Source: a virus. From it: a stretch of DNA of 26,936 nucleotides. The notes below the pieces were generated by a model that made no database searches, was not told where the DNA came from, and saw only the letters and a program-made list of their open reading frames with translations. The DNA lies in IMG/VR virus record IMGVR_UViG_3300044714_000043, positions 1 to 26,936 of that record. One strand, written 5' to 3'. Shown here piece by piece: positions 1-6,917 of this stretch; the first letter of the stretch is position 1, and each line of letters begins with the position of its first letter. The position numbers were made by a program, and so were the translations under genes.

Positions 1-203
1 TTCATGAAATCATCGAGGGCCCATTCCTGCTCGATGATGTCGCCGTAACGGTCGATGCGGTTCGACGACGCGACAAACCTCGAGAACCGGGACTCGTCGA
101 CGTGATCGAGGAACGCTTCCTTGATGATGCGGCGCGGCAGCGGCCCCGTGGTGCGCGGCGCAGCCTCGGCGGCCAGGTGGTTAGGGTCTGCCAATCTTGC
201 CAT
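1..203 (-). CDS. HK97-family prohead protease, N-terminal part (cut by window edge)
   Basis: The minus strand from the ATG at 203 reads without a stop to base 1, giving 67 residues. The segment FVASSNRIDRYGDIIEQEW followed by LDDF is the typical start of HK97-type phage prohead proteases (F-ASTE-VDRYGD-VE-W-LDNF), the serine proteases that mature the capsid. The catalytic residues would lie beyond the window. GGAGG directly abuts the ATG, which is too close; an in-frame TTG at 194 has better spacing and may be the true start. It lies downstream of the acidic-protein gene in the same direction. The assignment rests on this short N-terminal signature. Confidence 0.7.
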   Translation of the reverse strand, partial: MARLADPNHLAAEAAPRTTGPLPRRIIKEAFLDHVDESRFSRFVASSNRIDRYGDIIEQEWALDDFM

Positions 204-263
204 CCTCCGCTCGAAGCGAGTAAAACCCCGCTTGGGTGAACGAGCGTTGGGGAAGGCTAAAGA

Positions 264-301
264 CCCCAATTTCGGGGCCGGTTCGTCGGCCCCTTTTTTT
301 T
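264..301 (+). terminator. Intrinsic terminator on the plus strand, with overlapping alternative hairpin
   Basis: GGGGCCG (274-280) and CGGCCCC (287-293) form a 7-bp stem with a 6-base loop followed by eight T (294-301). A smaller hairpin CCCC-aattt(c)-GGGG (264-277) shares the GGGG arm, so the two structures exclude each other. The flanking genes on both sides are on the minus strand, so the terminator points against them. It may block antisense transcription, or end a small plus-strand RNA starting in the leader at about 205-265. Confidence 0.7.
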
Positions 302-335
302 GTCCGCGGCGGCTAAGGCCCCGCGACGGCGACGC

Positions 336-974
336 TTATTCCTCTTCCTCGACGTGAACCGCAAGATCCCCGTCGCCCATCTCCGACACGTCCAGGACCT
401 CGCCTTCGTCCGGCGTGATCGTGACCGAGCCGTCGTCGTGTTCCTCGACCTGGGCGCGCGCCACCCGGCGCGGCGGACGCGGCATGTTCAGCGCTGGCGC
501 CGTCAGCAGCACGTCGCCGGTGTCTTCGATCAGGACCTCGACATCGCCGTGATCGTCCTCGACAACGCCGACGATCTCCTCGCCCTCCTCCGGTGTGATC
601 GTCACGGACCCGTCCGCATTTTCTTCCGCGGTCGCACGCAAGGCGCTCTCGATCGAGGGATCGAACGGCTCCAGGTCCGGCGCGACATCCTCATTCTCGT
701 CATCGTCGAACTCGCTGTCCGCGAGCTCGTCGCCGGAGGGGAGGGAGGGGGATAGGGGTTCCATCTCCGGCGTCACATCCTCGCGAGTCATGACTGCGGT
801 GCGCGCCTGTGCCGCGATCCTGTCCAGCATGTAGAGCGCAGCGTTGCCGCGTCCCTGATGTGCGGCCCCTGGCGTGACCGGCGCGGTCCCGCCAAGGGCG
901 GGGGCGCGCGGCGGCGGCCCGGCAGGGCCGGCGCGATTGAGATACCCTACCCCCTCGCGTGTCTCGATCGTCAT
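336..974 (-). CDS. Acidic phage protein with two DGSVTITP(E/D)EGE motifs, unknown function
   Basis: 212 residues from the ATG at 974, chosen because GGGAGG lies nine bases upstream; an ATG eight codons earlier has no such site. The N-terminal third is rich in Pro, Gly and Ala. The rest is very acidic (runs such as EFDDDENEDVAPD) and carries two copies of a motif, ADGSVTITPEEGE and DDGSVTITPDEGE, about 75 residues apart. It is the first gene of the leftward structural operon, ahead of the prohead protease. A scaffold or DNA-mimic-like role is possible but not shown. I do not recognise the family. Confidence 0.65.
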   Translation of the reverse strand: MTIETREGVGYLNRAGPAGPPPRAPALGGTAPVTPGAAHQGRGNAALYMLDRIAAQARTAVMTREDVTPEMEPLSPSLPSGDELADSEFDDDENEDVAPDLEPFDPSIESALRATAEENADGSVTITPEEGEEIVGVVEDDHGDVEVLIEDTGDVLLTAPALNMPRPPRRVARAQVEEHDDGSVTITPDEGEVLDVSEMGDGDLAVHVEEEE

Positions 975-1006
975 GCTGCGAGCCCTCCCGCTAACCATGT
1001 CCGTGC

Positions 1007-1035
1007 CTTATAGCTCGCTTTGTGACGATCGTTAA
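1007..1035 (-). promoter_or_regulatory. Sigma70-like promoter for the leftward structural operon
   Basis: On the minus strand TTAACG (1030-1035) and TATAAG (1007-1012) are separated by 17 bases, matching 4/6 and 5/6 of the consensus hexamers. Transcription would start near 1000, about 25 bases before the ribosome-binding site and ATG at 974. Confidence 0.5.
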
Positions 1036-1110
1036 ACGCAGTCGCTAGATTTTGTGGTGCGCAGCGCGTGACTCTCCGCGCGAACGCAGTCCGGGGAGAC
1101 TGTCGGCGCC

Positions 1111-1145
1111 GTCCAAAAATGGGGGGGGGTCCTCCAAAAATTTTT
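1111..1145. other. Candidate cos/terminase-recognition site (G9 tract between TCCAAAAAT repeats)
   Basis: Nine consecutive G (1121-1129) lie between two copies of TCCAAAAAT (1112-1120 and 1133-1141); the second runs into AAAAATTTTT (1136-1145). It sits about 90 bp upstream of the small terminase gene, where cos or pac sites are commonly found. Position and composition are the only evidence. The rest of 975-1233 holds the divergent promoter and no ORF I can support. Confidence 0.3.
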
Positions 1146-1233
1146 CGAAACCACGCGAACTGGTTCCGGCAGGCAATTTTAACCGCGTGCAAAAGCTAGC
1201 GAACCGGCCGGCTCGTGGGCTACACCGCGCGGC

Positions 1234-1785
1234 ATGGCGCAGTCATCTCGGCCAACGTCGCGGCGAAAGGGCGGCATCGGACGCCCGCCCAAGCCGGTGG
1301 CGTTGCTAAAAATCCAGGGAACATTCCAGCCGATCCGGCGGCAGGGTGACGAACCCCAGGCGGTCGGCGATCTGGCGACGAAAGCGCCGCCCGATTGGAT
1401 GACGCCGAGCATGCGGGATTTCTGGACCGAGACGCTGGTCGACGCGCCCAAGGATATTTTGCGGCGGATCGATTGGGCGTTGTTCGCGGGGTATGTCGAG
1501 ACTTGGGATCGCTACACCAGGCTAGTGCGCGCGCAACAGCGTCTCGACGCGGCGACCGAGGTCCCGTTCCTGATCAAGGGCGCGTCGGGTCCGCACATCT
1601 CCCCTTATCTGCGGCAGATGGATCGGTGTCTGTTGTTGCTGGCGCGGTATGGCGGCGAGATGGGGTTCACCCCGGCAGGGCGCGCGCGGCTGGCGGTCGC
1701 ACGATTGCAAGACGAGGACGACGACGCGCAAAGTTGGGCGGCCCTGCGCCAGCTGCGGGTTATTGACGGAGGAAAGGACAGCTGA
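1234..1785 (+). CDS. terS: Phage terminase small subunit, P27 family
   Basis: 183 residues, a normal length for P27-family small terminases, which recognise phage DNA and load the large subunit for packaging. The family layout is present: a basic N-terminus with GRPPKPVALLKIQGT, then PPDWMTPSMRDFWTE, a helical central part, the ISPYLRQMDRCLLLLARY segment, and the C-terminal MGFTPAGRARL motif. It is followed with a one-base TGATG overlap by a small gene, then another small gene and the large terminase, all in one operon. No clear Shine-Dalgarno sequence precedes the ATG. The function is well supported. Confidence 0.9.
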   Translation: MAQSSRPTSRRKGGIGRPPKPVALLKIQGTFQPIRRQGDEPQAVGDLATKAPPDWMTPSMRDFWTETLVDAPKDILRRIDWALFAGYVETWDRYTRLVRAQQRLDAATEVPFLIKGASGPHISPYLRQMDRCLLLLARYGGEMGFTPAGRARLAVARLQDEDDDAQSWAALRQLRVIDGGKDS

Positions 1786-2003
1786 TGCCTGAGACACGAT
1801 CCGGCGCATTAGGACGCGCGGCACGATTGGGGTTCCCGCGGTCATCGGTCGTCAAGTCGTCCGGCGGCGGCTATTTCATTGCACCCCGCGGCGTTACTGC
1901 GACCGGTGCGAAGCATGCTTATGCCGAATGCAGGAACGGCGGCGGGTCTAAGCGGATGTGCGCGGGCGTCGCCCATAAAGTCCAAGGCGGCAGGCGGCGC
2001 TGA
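1785..2003 (+). CDS. Small basic phage protein between the terminase genes, unknown function
   Basis: 72 residues, basic, with the pattern GFPRSSVVKSSGGGYFIAPR followed by AKHAYAECRNGGGSKRMCAGVAHKVQ. The ATG overlaps the terS stop by one base (TGATG), and GGAGGAAAGG upstream (1769-1778) is a good ribosome-binding site. The stop overlaps the next ATG in the same way. This shape (FIAPRG, AKHAYAEC, GG-K--CA-VAHKV) recalls small uncharacterised proteins of phages and prophages. The two cysteines might bind metal, which is speculation. Tight coupling suggests a packaging- or head-related role. Confidence 0.75.
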   Translation: MPETRSGALGRAARLGFPRSSVVKSSGGGYFIAPRGVTATGAKHAYAECRNGGGSKRMCAGVAHKVQGGRRR

Positions 2004-2227
2004 TGACGATCCGGATCAATCTGTTCCGCAAAGGCGACGCTGATCAGATTGGTCTGCGGCGCTGGTCATTGGTTCCCCGTGTCGGCGACGACATGGTCGT
2101 CACGGTCAATGGCGAAAACGTCCTCCTACGGGTGACGCAGGTCGTTTGGGGTGTGACCGAACCCAGTCGCGAGGGCGGCGAGGCGGAAGTCTCGATCGAA
2201 TTGGACAAGGTCCCGGATACCGATTGA
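2003..2227 (+). CDS. Small phage protein preceding the large terminase, unknown function
   Basis: 74 residues starting at the ATG that overlaps the previous stop (TGATG). The sequence alternates hydrophobic and charged residues (DDMVVTVNGENVLLRVTQVVW), suggesting a small beta-sheet domain, and ends with EVSIELDKVPDTD. Its stop lies inside the probable TTG start of the large terminase, with a four-base overlap. Translational coupling places it in the packaging operon. No family recognised. Confidence 0.7.
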   Translation: MTIRINLFRKGDADQIGLRRWSLVPRVGDDMVVTVNGENVLLRVTQVVWGVTEPSREGGEAEVSIELDKVPDTD

Positions 2228-3921
2228 GCCCACACCTTGTCGAGGCGATCCAGTATGCGCAGGACGTCGCGTCTGGGCGGATCGCGGCAGGTCGTTGGGC
2301 GCGGGCCGCATGCGCGCGGTTCCTGGCGGACCTCGATCTAGCCGCGCGTCCGCGGTCACGCTGGCGCTTCGACGAAGGGCGCGCGGAATTTCCGATCGCG
2401 TTCGCGGGGCTGCTAGTCAACGTCAAGGGACCGCAGGCCGGCGAGACGATCGAACTCCTGGCGTTCCAAAAATGGATGCTGGCGAACCTGTTCGGCTTTG
2501 TGGACCGCAGGACCGGGCGACGGCGGTTCCGGCAGGCATCCATCTGGATACCGCGCGGCAATGGCAAGTCGACATTGGCGGCGATCCTCGCGCTATCCGT
2601 CACGTTCACCGAAAATGAAGCCGGTGCGGAAGGCTACAGCAGTGCGGTCTCCCGCGATCAGGCGCGCATCGTTTTGGAACTCGCCAAGGCGATGAGCGAG
2701 CGCACGCCCGAGTTCCGGCGGCAGTATGGCGTCCAGGTGAACGCTCAGGCGATTTCGCAGGCGCGGACGGGATCGTCGTTTAAAGCGTTGTCGTCGCACG
2801 CGCGCGCCCTCGACGGGCTCAACGTCTATTTCGCAGTGCTGGACGAGATCGGGTCGCACAAGTCGGCGGCGGTTTACAATGCGCTGATCACCGCGACCGG
2901 CAAGCGTGCCGAGCCCCTGCTGATCTCGATCTCGACGGCGACGGATCAGACGACCGGCGTCGGCAAAACCGTCTGGGATTACACCGAAAGCGTTCTGTCC
3001 GGACAGCTGCGCGACGATCAGTTTTTTGGCGTGATTTTCGATGTCGACCAGGGCGACGATCCTTGGTCGGAAAGGTCCTGGCGCAAGGCAAACCCCGGAT
3101 GGGGAGTCTTGGTCCAGCCCGAGGCGATCCGCGCGCTGGCGCGGCAGGCGCTGGCGTCGCCGGCCCTGCAGGCGGCGTTTAAGACGCGACATCTGAATGT
3201 CTGGGTGTCGGCGCAGAATGCGCTATTCGACAGCGACGCCTGGAAAGCGTGCGCTGATCCGGACCTCCGCCTCGAGGATTTCGAGGGCGAGGAGTGTTTC
3301 GCGGCAATCGACATGGCGACGCGGATCGACATCGCGGCCGGCGCGATCATCTTCCCGCGGCGTGATCCGGACGATCCGCAGAAAGTCACCTATGCGGCAT
3401 TTGCGCAGGCATGGTTGCCCGAGGCGGCGGTCGACAGCGAACGCAGTCCGTTCTATCCGCAATGGGCCGAGGCCGGCGCGCTGACCGTCACTCCGGGCGA
3501 GACGACGTCATTCGAGGCGATCGAGGATTGGCTCCACGAAATCGGATCGCGGTTCGATCTCCGGGCGACGGCTTACGATCCCTATTCGATGATGCAGTTC
3601 GCGCAGCGACTGACGAATGACGGGTTTCCGATGTTCGAATATCGGTCGTCGACGCTGAACTTCTCGGAACCGACAAAGCTGCTGGACGCGTTGATGCGCG
3701 AACGGCGCATCCGGCATAACGGCGATCCCGTCCTGGCATGGTGCATCGGGAACGTCGTCGGTCACTACGACAACAGATCGAACGTCTATCCGCGCAAGGA
3801 CGCGCCCGAGAAAAAGATCGACAACGCGATCGCGCTGATCATGGCGCTAGGCGTCTCGATCGCGAGCGAGCGCGACAGCGATTTCATCTATCAGGACGGG
3901 CGCGAACTCCTCGTTTTCTAA
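2224..3921 (+). CDS. terL: Phage terminase large subunit (HK97-type ATPase-nuclease)
   Basis: About 565 residues from a TTG at 2224 that overlaps the preceding stop; an upstream in-frame TTG at 2146 exists, but the family normally begins near PHLVEAIQYAQDVASG. The protein is the DNA-packaging motor. The ATPase domain has a Walker A-like PRGNGKST (about residues 110-117), Walker B FAVLDE (about 203-208) and the following motif-III region ISISTATDQTTG. The nuclease domain starts near the acidic AAIDMATRIDIAAG and ends with KIDNAIALIMALG. Length and order of motifs are complete. It packages DNA into proheads made by the leftward operon. Confidence 0.93.
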   Translation: MSPHLVEAIQYAQDVASGRIAAGRWARAACARFLADLDLAARPRSRWRFDEGRAEFPIAFAGLLVNVKGPQAGETIELLAFQKWMLANLFGFVDRRTGRRRFRQASIWIPRGNGKSTLAAILALSVTFTENEAGAEGYSSAVSRDQARIVLELAKAMSERTPEFRRQYGVQVNAQAISQARTGSSFKALSSHARALDGLNVYFAVLDEIGSHKSAAVYNALITATGKRAEPLLISISTATDQTTGVGKTVWDYTESVLSGQLRDDQFFGVIFDVDQGDDPWSERSWRKANPGWGVLVQPEAIRALARQALASPALQAAFKTRHLNVWVSAQNALFDSDAWKACADPDLRLEDFEGEECFAAIDMATRIDIAAGAIIFPRRDPDDPQKVTYAAFAQAWLPEAAVDSERSPFYPQWAEAGALTVTPGETTSFEAIEDWLHEIGSRFDLRATAYDPYSMMQFAQRLTNDGFPMFEYRSSTLNFSEPTKLLDALMRERRIRHNGDPVLAWCIGNVVGHYDNRSNVYPRKDAPEKKIDNAIALIMALGVSIASERDSDFIYQDGRELLVF

Positions 3922-4024
3922 ACCATTAGAATTACTCGCTAAAAACCCGGAAAAGCACTTCTATTTTTTACGTAAATAATTATATTTAGGGTGTCACAGC
4001 ACCCCAAAAACAAGGAGTCATCCA
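3922..4024 (+). promoter_or_regulatory. AT-rich intergenic region with hairpin, probable promoter/leader
   Basis: A stretch rich in A and T (about 3942-3988) stands out in GC-rich DNA and contains TATATT at 3981-3986, a possible -10 element, although no good -35 is visible. It is followed by a hairpin GGGTG-tcacag-CACCC (3989-4004) and AAGGAG before the ATG at 4025. It may serve as a weak terminator for terL or as a new promoter for the small genes. Confidence 0.35.
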
Positions 4025-4270
4025 ATGGCAGATCGTTATGGACAGCGCGTCGAAATCCTCGGCGGCATGAGCGAGTTCGTCGGCAAGACGGGGCGGATCG
4101 TCGCAAAAGAGGGTCCGGCGTTCTATCGCGTCGAACTCGATCAGCCGGTCCATATCCGCGGCGTCGGCATGGTCGCCGACGATCTTTGGGAGAGCCGGCT
4201 ATTGCGGACGATCCGCAATCGTCCGGTGTCCGTCGAGGACATCGCCACCAGCCCGGCAGGCTGGCGGTAA
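4025..4270 (+). CDS. Small protein with KOW/SH3-like fold, unknown function
   Basis: 81 residues after a clear AAGGAG ribosome-binding site. The first 60 residues, YGQRVEILGGMSEFVGKTG then RIVAKEGPAFYRVELDQPV, have the G-x-V-x-V---G--G-V pattern of KOW or SH3-like small barrels that bind nucleic acid or protein. The stop overlaps the next ATG (TAATG). It opens the run of small genes after the terminase. A role in translation or as an accessory head/tail factor cannot be told from sequence; the fold call is by pattern only. Confidence 0.65.
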   Translation: MADRYGQRVEILGGMSEFVGKTGRIVAKEGPAFYRVELDQPVHIRGVGMVADDLWESRLLRTIRNRPVSVEDIATSPAGWR

Positions 4271-4482
4271 TGGCCCTTCCCTCGGCAGAGCAAGAGCAGC
4301 AAGTCAAATGGGATTTGCTGCTCGCCGATTTCGAACTCCGGTTGGAACAGGTCCTCCAGATCAAAAGCTTTGAGCCCAGGCGGCTCCTGTTCCAAGGACT
4401 GACAGCGTTCGCGGCGATCTTCGCGGCCGGCGGTGTTGTCGGCGGATTGCTCGTCCGCCTCTTGTCCGGTCATGGAGGATGA
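4270..4482 (+). CDS. Small single-span membrane protein
   Basis: 70 residues starting at the ATG that overlaps the upstream stop. The N-terminal half is charged and helical (EQEQQVKWDLLLADFELRLE), and the C-terminal part is a hydrophobic helix, LTAFAAIFAAGGVVGGLLVR. The next gene has the same plan (charged helix, then TALGTGAAIFAAGAAFVKIL), so the pair may be paralogous or act together. Small membrane proteins in this position can be holins or antiholins, but the lysin is 2.4 kb away and this is unproven. Confidence 0.6.
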   Translation: MALPSAEQEQQVKWDLLLADFELRLEQVLQIKSFEPRRLLFQGLTAFAAIFAAGGVVGGLLVRLLSGHGG

Positions 4483-4483
4483 A

Positions 4484-4708
4484 ATGAGCGATCCGCGGCT
4501 CAGCACCCCCGATGAATTGACGATCTACATCCGCACGGAGTTGGCGCGCATCGATCAGCTTCGCGCCGATGCCGATCGCAAACGGCAAGAATTTGAGCAC
4601 GGCCCCGGTTTGTATCGGATCGAAATCTGGAAAATCGTCGTAACTGCACTCGGCACCGGGGCGGCGATCTTCGCGGCCGGTGCCGCCTTCGTTAAAATAC
4701 TCGGTTGA
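4484..4708 (+). CDS. Small single-span membrane protein, similar plan to the preceding gene
   Basis: 74 residues; the start at 4484 follows GGAGG by five bases. Residues 1-45 are charged and probably coiled-coil (ELARIDQLRADADRKRQEFE), and 50-74 are a membrane helix. The motif AAIFAAG is shared with the previous protein. Transcription probably ends just after it at the hairpin 4709-4735. Function unknown; a holin or membrane-anchored accessory protein is possible. Confidence 0.6.
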   Translation: MSDPRLSTPDELTIYIRTELARIDQLRADADRKRQEFEHGPGLYRIEIWKIVVTALGTGAAIFAAGAAFVKILG

Positions 4709-4735
4709 AGGGGCGGGCCAACCGCCCCCTTCTTC
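4709..4735 (+). terminator. Intrinsic terminator
   Basis: GGGGCGG (4710-4716), a five-base loop and CCGCCCC (4722-4728) are followed by CTTCTTCT, starting just after the stop at 4708. The U-tract is imperfect, so some read-through into the next gene is likely. Confidence 0.6.
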
Positions 4736-4758
4736 TCTCACACACCGGAGTTAAGACA

Positions 4759-5070
4759 ATGACGATCATCCTGCGCGATGACGACATTCGCGCGTTCGAT
4801 GCAAAGGCGTTCTCGTTTCACCCGGAGGACGGCTGGTTTGTCGCAGAGGCAAGCGATGTCGGGTTCCGTCAATGCTTCCAGATTTACGACGACGCATGCG
4901 ACGAAGGAATCGCACTGCGCGGCTGTCGGTCGACGGTGCGCTATTACCTGAGCGAGGTTAAGCGCAATCCGGACGGCGACGTCCAGGTCTGGATATTCAA
5001 GCCCATCAGCGAGGACGCGCGGCGCATTCCGCGGTGCAGCGGGACGCAGGTCCACATCCTTAACGACTGA
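4759..5070 (+). CDS. Hypothetical phage protein
   Basis: 103 residues from the ATG at 4759, preceded by GGAG; an in-frame upstream start would read from the terminator. The protein is mixed alpha/beta, starting with MTIILRDDDIRAFDAKAFSF and ending GTQVHILND, and contains several cysteines. No motif recognised. It stands alone between two terminators (4709-4735 and 5073-5094). The leader AAGACAATG is repeated before the next gene (5111-5118), suggesting related leaders for short genes. Confidence 0.6.
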   Translation: MTIILRDDDIRAFDAKAFSFHPEDGWFVAEASDVGFRQCFQIYDDACDEGIALRGCRSTVRYYLSEVKRNPDGDVQVWIFKPISEDARRIPRCSGTQVHILND

Positions 5071-5072
5071 CC

Positions 5073-5094
5073 GGGCGCGCAAGCGCCCCTTTTT
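5073..5094 (+). terminator. Intrinsic terminator
   Basis: GGGCGC (5073-5078), loop GCAA, GCGCCC (5083-5088), then C and five T (5090-5094). It follows the stop at 5070 directly. Confidence 0.75.
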
Positions 5095-5115
5095 CACAAT
5101 GCAGGGATCAAGACA

Positions 5116-5268
5116 ATGGATCGCGACGAATGGTTTGCGGACCTTTACGGCTGCCTCGCGGACATGGGCGCGACAGCCTATGACGAGACCGAGGCAATTC
5201 GGCTTTACGAGCGCGGATATTCACCGGCGGACGCGGCTGGTGAATTGGCGTGCGATGGCGAGGAGTAA
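5116..5268 (+). CDS. Short phage protein (50 aa), unknown
   Basis: ATG at 5116 to TAA at 5266-5268, beginning MDRDEWFADLYGCLADMG and ending in an acidic tail. The middle (ETEAIRLYERGYSPADAAGE) looks like two short helices, with SPADAA resembling helix N-caps in small DNA- or protein-binding modules. The leader AGGGATCAAGACA is like that of the 4759 gene, and the downstream gene's AGGAG overlaps its last codons. No function assigned. Confidence 0.55.
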   Translation: MDRDEWFADLYGCLADMGATAYDETEAIRLYERGYSPADAAGELACDGEE

Positions 5269-5273
5269 CCCCA

Positions 5274-5480
5274 ATGGCACGGCAGTACCTCCCGCCACTC
5301 GGCACGGTTCCGGCGTGGCATGTCACGGTCATTACCAGGGATGCCGCGGACATCATCGCGCACACCCTCTGCGACGATGAAAAAGAATGTCAGGCAGTCG
5401 CGACGATCTCGCGCAGTGAGAACCTGTCGCATCGCATCGTCATCCGGTCGCCCTTCGGCAAAGTTTACGATTGGGTATAG
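5274..5480 (+). CDS. Small phage protein, unknown
   Basis: 68 residues, ATG at 5274 with AGGAG (5261-5265) eight bases upstream inside the end of the preceding gene. The sequence (HVTVITRDAADIIAHTLCDD, then HRIVIRSPFGKVYDWV) suggests a small alpha/beta domain. No family recognised. It lies in the same short transcription unit as its neighbours. Confidence 0.55.
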   Translation: MARQYLPPLGTVPAWHVTVITRDAADIIAHTLCDDEKECQAVATISRSENLSHRIVIRSPFGKVYDWV

Positions 5481-5489
5481 GGGGCAACC

Positions 5490-5699
5490 GTGAACGATCT
5501 TACGCAATTCAGCGCACTCGTTGCCCTTTGGATCGGCGGCCTCGGTTTTTTCGCATTCCTATTCAATCGCCTTGAACATCGCATGGATCGCCTGGACGAC
5601 GATTTCAAAGAACTGCGACGCGATCTCGGCGAGGAATTCCGCGCTCAGCGCGCCGAGGTCACTGCGCAAATCCAAGCAATCCTCGCTAACAGGAAATAG
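5490..5699 (+). CDS. Small membrane protein with C-terminal coiled coil
   Basis: 69 residues from a GTG preceded by GGGGG. Residues 5-25 form a membrane helix (FSALVALWIGGLGFFAFLFN). The remainder is a charged heptad-like helix (RLEHRMDRLDDDFKELRRDL) ending in AQIQAILANRK. This plan, one membrane span then a coiled coil with RLE-RMDRLDD, is common in small phage proteins annotated as hypothetical or holin-like. The function is unproven. Confidence 0.6.
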   Translation: MNDLTQFSALVALWIGGLGFFAFLFNRLEHRMDRLDDDFKELRRDLGEEFRAQRAEVTAQIQAILANRK

Positions 5700-5738
5700 A
5701 GCGATCAGCCCCGCTCGCGGTCAATAGGAGCAACACCC

Positions 5739-5990
5739 GTGATCATGGCAAAGGTCTTTTACTTCCGCAAAAACGCGCGTCCGGACGGGGTCGCCGGTCT
5801 GGCGCAAGGTTACTATTACCAGATCGATCTCATGCCGCCGGTGGGGCCGTTCAAGCTCCGCGCCGAGGCGGTCAAACAGGCGCAGATCGCGGGCGATCTC
5901 GAAAAGGCCCGCACCGCCCTTCTGAGCGACCCCAAGGTGCGCATCGGGTCCGCAGTCATGCGGGACTATCTCGACGAAAGGAAGCGCTGA
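5739..5990 (+). CDS. Hypothetical phage protein
   Basis: 83 residues from the GTG at 5739, eight bases after AGGAG (5726-5730); the ATG two codons later is less well spaced. It begins MIMAKVFYFRKNARPDG and continues with a Tyr-rich beta segment (GYYYQIDLMPPVGPFK) and a helical C-terminus. The next start follows the stop by one base, indicating coupled expression. No family recognised. Confidence 0.55.
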   Translation: MIMAKVFYFRKNARPDGVAGLAQGYYYQIDLMPPVGPFKLRAEAVKQAQIAGDLEKARTALLSDPKVRIGSAVMRDYLDERKR

Positions 5991-5991
5991 G

Positions 5992-6300
5992 ATGCCCGCG
6001 GGACGCCCCCGGCGGGTCGCGGCGGTCGGCCATGCGCCGTCGCTCCTCGACGCCGCGCTGTTGACCCAGGTCGAAACGTGGCGCCGTCAGCAGCCCGAGC
6101 GGCTGAGCCTAAAAACCGCGGTTGAGCGGCTGTTGCTGCGCGGGCTGCGCGCGGAGCGCGACGACGAAACCCTCGGCATGACCTGCCCCGAATGCGGCGG
6201 CGAGGACATCGAGGACATCACCATTCCGGTGCGCTGCCGCGACTGCGGACATCGCGGCGACCCGGACGAGTTTTTGCCAAAGGAGTCCACGCGATGCTAG
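5992..6300 (+). CDS. Ribbon-helix-helix-like protein with C-terminal zinc ribbon
   Basis: 102 residues. The first 55, after a GRPRR tail, resemble ribbon-helix-helix DNA-binding domains (LLTQVETWRRQQPERLSLKT, then AVERLLLRGL). Residues about 64-90 form a CPEC---CRDC zinc ribbon (two CxxC knuckles about 15 residues apart). The pair suggests a small DNA-binding regulator, or a protein that binds nucleic acid through the zinc ribbon. Its stop overlaps the next start, so the two genes are translated together. The domain calls are by pattern. Confidence 0.6.
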   Translation: MPAGRPRRVAAVGHAPSLLDAALLTQVETWRRQQPERLSLKTAVERLLLRGLRAERDDETLGMTCPECGGEDIEDITIPVRCRDCGHRGDPDEFLPKESTRC

Positions 6301-6584
6301 GCGAATGCGACATCGAGGCGGGCGCGACTGAGGTCGTGTTGACCTATCTGATCCCGGTCTATGTCGTCGTGCGCAATGACGGCGACGGCAAGGGTCCGCG
6401 GGTCGACAAGGTCGTTGTCGACGACGAAGCGAGTTTTGACCTGGGTAATCGCAAATGCGCGCGCGTCGACAGCGGGCGGCTGTTGCCGATGGGCGACCCC
6501 GCGGTGGTCGAGGCGATCGGCGTTGTCGAAAAGCCGCGACCGCAATTCGAGGTCGAGTGGCCGGCCTGGGGATTCGGCTGGTGA
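6294..6584 (+). CDS. Hypothetical phage protein
   Basis: 96 residues, ATG at 6294 with AAGGAG upstream and a 7-base overlap with the preceding gene. Beta-strand-like stretches (EVVLTYLIPVYVVVRN, then RVDKVVVDDEASFDL) and an aromatic C-terminus (EVEWPAWGFGW). The stop overlaps the GTG of the next gene. Function unknown. Confidence 0.55.
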   Translation: MLGECDIEAGATEVVLTYLIPVYVVVRNDGDGKGPRVDKVVVDDEASFDLGNRKCARVDSGRLLPMGDPAVVEAIGVVEKPRPQFEVEWPAWGFGW

Positions 6585-6850
6585 AAACCGCCCGGAAACC
6601 CCGTCCGACGATAGACGAACGCATGCGCCCCCTCGCGCTGATTTTCTGGCGAATGGCGCACAACGATCGTGACAACAACCTCACCATCGATGAGCAAGCG
6701 GTGTCAGTGATGGCCGCGGCGCTGGGGAAATTGCTAGAGAAATTTGGGCGAGATCAATTTACTAAGGGGATGGCGGCGGCCATGACAAGAATCTGGTCAG
6801 ACTGCGCCAAAGACCAATGCGCCATCAGGGACGGGACCCCAGCCGCCTAG
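6581..6850 (+). CDS. Hypothetical helical phage protein
   Basis: 89 residues from the GTG that overlaps the preceding stop (GTGA). Largely helical (MRPLALIFWRMAHNDRDNN, LGKLLEKFGRDQFTKGMAAA). It is the last gene of the run and is followed by a strong terminator at 6879-6905. No family recognised. Confidence 0.5.
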   Translation: MKTARKPRPTIDERMRPLALIFWRMAHNDRDNNLTIDEQAVSVMAAALGKLLEKFGRDQFTKGMAAAMTRIWSDCAKDQCAIRDGTPAA

Positions 6851-6878
6851 AATTCGGCTGGTAGGCCACCAAATGAGG

Positions 6879-6905
6879 GAGCGGGCTTCGGCCCGCTCTT
6901 TTTTT
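6879..6905 (+). terminator. Strong intrinsic terminator immediately before the lysin gene
   Basis: GAGCGGGC (6879-6886), tetraloop TTCG, GCCCGCTC (6891-6898), then seven T (6899-6905). This is a textbook terminator with a stable UUCG loop. It ends only 12 bases before the probable lysin start at 6918. An in-frame ATG at 6873 would make the ribosome translate through the hairpin. Confidence 0.9.
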
Positions 6906-6917
6906 ACGGTGCGCGCT

